Made by a program: the position numbers and the translations under genes
The notes under the pieces: model-generated
Database searches by the model: none
Seen by the model: only the letters and a program-made list of their open reading frames with translations
What the model was told of the DNA's origin: nothing
Source: Gammaproteobacteria bacterium
GTDB lineage: Bacteria > Pseudomonadota > Gammaproteobacteria > SZUA-229
Assembly (NCBI GenBank): GCA_011321985.1
Contig: DROB01000480.1
Span: 1 to 7,439, forward strand
Direction: 5' to 3'
Length of the DNA: 7,439 bases
In this document: in pieces, positions 5,776-7,439 of the stretch
Layout of the letters: each line of letters begins with the position of its first letter
How positions within the stretch are numbered: the stretch's first letter is position 1

Positions 5776-6822
5776 ATGAATAACGACTGGAAAAACTATT
5801 TACTGCAAAACAACGCAAGCCTGGACGATAACGATCTGTTGGTATTCAATGACCCGTACGTTGATAGTCAGTACACGAGCGACGATACCCTTGTCTGCGA
5901 CCTGTCCTGTTTCAGCACTCTGGTTATCGCCGGAGGTGATGCTGTCGAATTTATGCAGGGACAGTTCACCAACGATGTCGAGAAAGTCGACGACGACCAC
6001 AGCCAGATGAGCAGCTTCTGTAACAACAAAGGCCGTATGATCGCTAATTTTCGCCTGTTTCGATATCAGAAAAACTATTTTATCAATCTCAAAAATAGTC
6101 TGGTCAATCGTAGTATCGAGCATCTGCAGAATTATGTGTTGCGTGCAGAAGTCGCGATCCAGGATGTCAGTGATCAACTGATCCATCTCGGTATCAGCGG
6201 GCAGGACACGGTAACCCTGCTCTCACCTTTTTTTGATGATTTGAACACAGCTGTTAACGGCGTTTCACAGAATGATAACTACATCGCTATTCGTATCGCC
6301 GGTAGCACGCCACGGTATGAGATATTCTGCTCATTCGAACATGCAAGGACACTGTGGGAATCGCTTGCTGATAATACCCATGTGGTGAATAGCACATACT
6401 GGGACTATCTGAACATACAGAATGGCTTACCTTTTATCGATAATGATACCAGCGAAACCTTTGTTCCCCAGATGGCAAACATGGAACTCATCGACGGTAT
6501 CAGTTTTGAGAAAGGCTGCTATACCGGACAGGAGATCGTCGCGCGCACCCATTTTCTGGGAAAACAGAAACGCCGAGCCTACCGGATCAGAATCATATCA
6601 GATACTGAACCCGGGGTTGGTGATCAACTAGCTACTACAACTTCGACAGAAAACCAGTACACGGGGACACTGGTTACGATATATCCGGTAGCTGAAAATA
6701 ACTATGAGGCACTGGCGGTAATCCAGATTAAATCTGCTGAAGAAAATACATTAAAACTTAAAGACCATGAAGCTGAAATTATACTGCTTGATCTGCCTTA
6801 TCAACTAACGGAAAGGGAATAA
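5776..6822 (+). CDS. ygfZ: YgfZ, folate-binding Fe-S enzyme maintenance protein
   Basis: The 348-residue product belongs to the GcvT-like YgfZ/IBA57 family. The diagnostic KGCYTGQE is at 246-253 with the conserved Cys248, followed by IVARTHFLGKQKR. The N-terminal half has the family's FMQGQFTNDV at 59-68 and CNNKGRMIANFRLF at 82-95. In E. coli, YgfZ binds tetrahydrofolate and supports the activity of several Fe-S enzymes, including MiaB and succinate dehydrogenase. It has no signal peptide and is cytoplasmic. It is transcribed away from sdhC across a 387-bp region, and in E. coli ygfZ is likewise divergent from sdhE, so the association with SDH maturation is kept in a different arrangement. 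Length is close to the 326 of E. coli. The start is supported by GAGG ten bases upstream. Its 3' end overlaps the convergent chrA by 22 bp. Confidence 0.93.
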   Translation: MNNDWKNYLLQNNASLDDNDLLVFNDPYVDSQYTSDDTLVCDLSCFSTLVIAGGDAVEFMQGQFTNDVEKVDDDHSQMSSFCNNKGRMIANFRLFRYQKNYFINLKNSLVNRSIEHLQNYVLRAEVAIQDVSDQLIHLGISGQDTVTLLSPFFDDLNTAVNGVSQNDNYIAIRIAGSTPRYEIFCSFEHARTLWESLADNTHVVNSTYWDYLNIQNGLPFIDNDTSETFVPQMANMELIDGISFEKGCYTGQEIVARTHFLGKQKRRAYRIRIISDTEPGVGDQLATTTSTENQYTGTLVTIYPVAENNYEALAVIQIKSAEENTLKLKDHEAEIILLDLPYQLTERE

Positions 6823-7439
6823 ACCAGCCCGATAACAGCACATGCCCCGATCACCTTTACGATACCGGCCTTATATCTGAACAATGCAACAAATGCGGCA
6901 GCGCCGATCAGCGCAGAGACCCATTCAAAGCTTCCATCAAAGCCCTGAGGCCAGAGTACGTGGTAGGCAAAAAAAGTGGCCAGATTCAGAACCACGCCAA
7001 CAACAGCAGCCGTTATCCCGGTCAATGGCGCAGTAAACTTCACATCATGTCGGGTCGCCTCGATGGCTGGCCCACCCAACAGGATAAAAAGAAAAGACGG
7101 CAGAAAAGTAAATAATGTTGCCACGCAGGCACCCGCAAAACCGGCCAGTGGAAGCACCTCAGGGCCAAATATTTCTTTGCTCCAGCCACCGACAAAGCCC
7201 ACGAACGCGACCACCATGATCAGTGGCCCCGGGGTGGTCTCACCGAGCGCCAGACCATCGATCATCTGTGTCCCGCTCAACCAGCCATAGTGCTCGACAC
7301 CCCCCTGATAGACATAGGGTAGAACGGCATAAGCTCCGCCGAAGGTCACCAGTGCCGCTTTGGTAAAAAACAGCCCCATCTGGGTCAGCGTTCCTTCCCA
7401 ACCATAAGTCATGCTCAATGACACCATGACGAGAACACC
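6801..7439 (-). CDS. chrA: ChrA-type chromate transporter, C-terminal half (5' end outside the window)
   Basis: The reading frame stays open to the right edge, so the visible 212 residues are the C-terminal part of a longer protein. Full-length ChrA is about 400 residues with two homologous CHR domains. What is seen matches the second domain: KAALVTFGGAYAVLPYV at 27-43, YGWLSGTQMIDGLALGETTP at 51-70, and PGPLIMVVAFVGF at 71-83. Hydrophobic helices follow at about 98-122, 137-161, 174-186 and 190-211. Known ChrA proteins export chromate by the inner membrane, though many homologues in the CHR superfamily are untested and could move other oxyanions. The in-frame ATG at 7427 is internal to the protein and should not be taken as the start. 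The TGA stop lies inside the end of ygfZ, which is convergent. Confidence 0.88.
   Translation of the reverse strand, partial: GVLVMVSLSMTYGWEGTLTQMGLFFTKAALVTFGGAYAVLPYVYQGGVEHYGWLSGTQMIDGLALGETTPGPLIMVVAFVGFVGGWSKEIFGPEVLPLAGFAGACVATLFTFLPSFLFILLGGPAIEATRHDVKFTAPLTGITAAVVGVVLNLATFFAYHVLWPQGFDGSFEWVSALIGAAAFVALFRYKAGIVKVIGACAVIGLVYSLSVS

Noticed and set aside
5579..5818. A 79-codon minus-strand open frame in the sdhC-ygfZ gap
   Set aside because: It runs antisense into ygfZ, covers the likely ygfZ promoter, and its translation resembles no family and has no ribosome binding site that I can see.
5800..6186. A 128-codon frame antisense to ygfZ
   Set aside because: It is a complement-strand reading of a confident gene and shows no domain or start signal of its own.

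Overview
The window reads as chromosomal DNA of a gammaproteobacterium outside the enteric group. The grounds are a sdhCDAB operon that runs directly into sdhE, a divergently transcribed ygfZ next to it, a YheT-type hydrolase, and intermediate base composition with no plasmid, phage or IS signature. I would not name a genus from this sequence alone.

Layout from left to right. (1) 110-619, plus strand: a small secreted GlcG/HbpS-family (DUF336) protein. Its promoter-like region carries a perfect 14-bp palindrome. (2) 620-817: a convergent intergenic gap with a REP-like palindromic element. (3) 5388 down to 818, minus strand: a tightly packed succinate dehydrogenase operon, sdhC-sdhD-sdhA-sdhB-sdhE-yheT. 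The first three genes overlap by a few bases, and sdhB and sdhE each follow a spacer of about 70 nt. (4) 5389-5775: the divergent control region between sdhC and ygfZ, with a candidate promoter on each strand, a Fur-box-like sequence over the sdhC -10 and an inverted repeat at the probable ygfZ start. (5) 5776-6822, plus strand: ygfZ, a folate-binding protein that supports Fe-S enzymes. (6) 6801-7439, minus strand: the C-terminal half of a ChrA-type chromate transporter, cut by the window edge, whose 3' end overlaps the 3' end of ygfZ.

The central genes form one functional unit. SdhC and SdhD are the heme- and quinone-binding membrane anchor, SdhA is the flavoprotein and SdhB the Fe-S subunit of respiratory complex II. 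SdhE promotes covalent FAD attachment to SdhA, and YgfZ helps maintain Fe-S enzymes. The enzyme is therefore encoded together with a flavin-maturation factor and an Fe-S-maintenance factor. All catalytic and cofactor residues of SdhA and SdhB that I could align with E. coli are present.

I see no defence system, CRISPR array, mobile element or clearly new multi-gene system. The observations worth following up are mostly regulatory: two operator-like inverted repeats at promoter positions, a hairpin that would mask the sdhB ribosome binding site, the Fur-like box, and the REP-like element.
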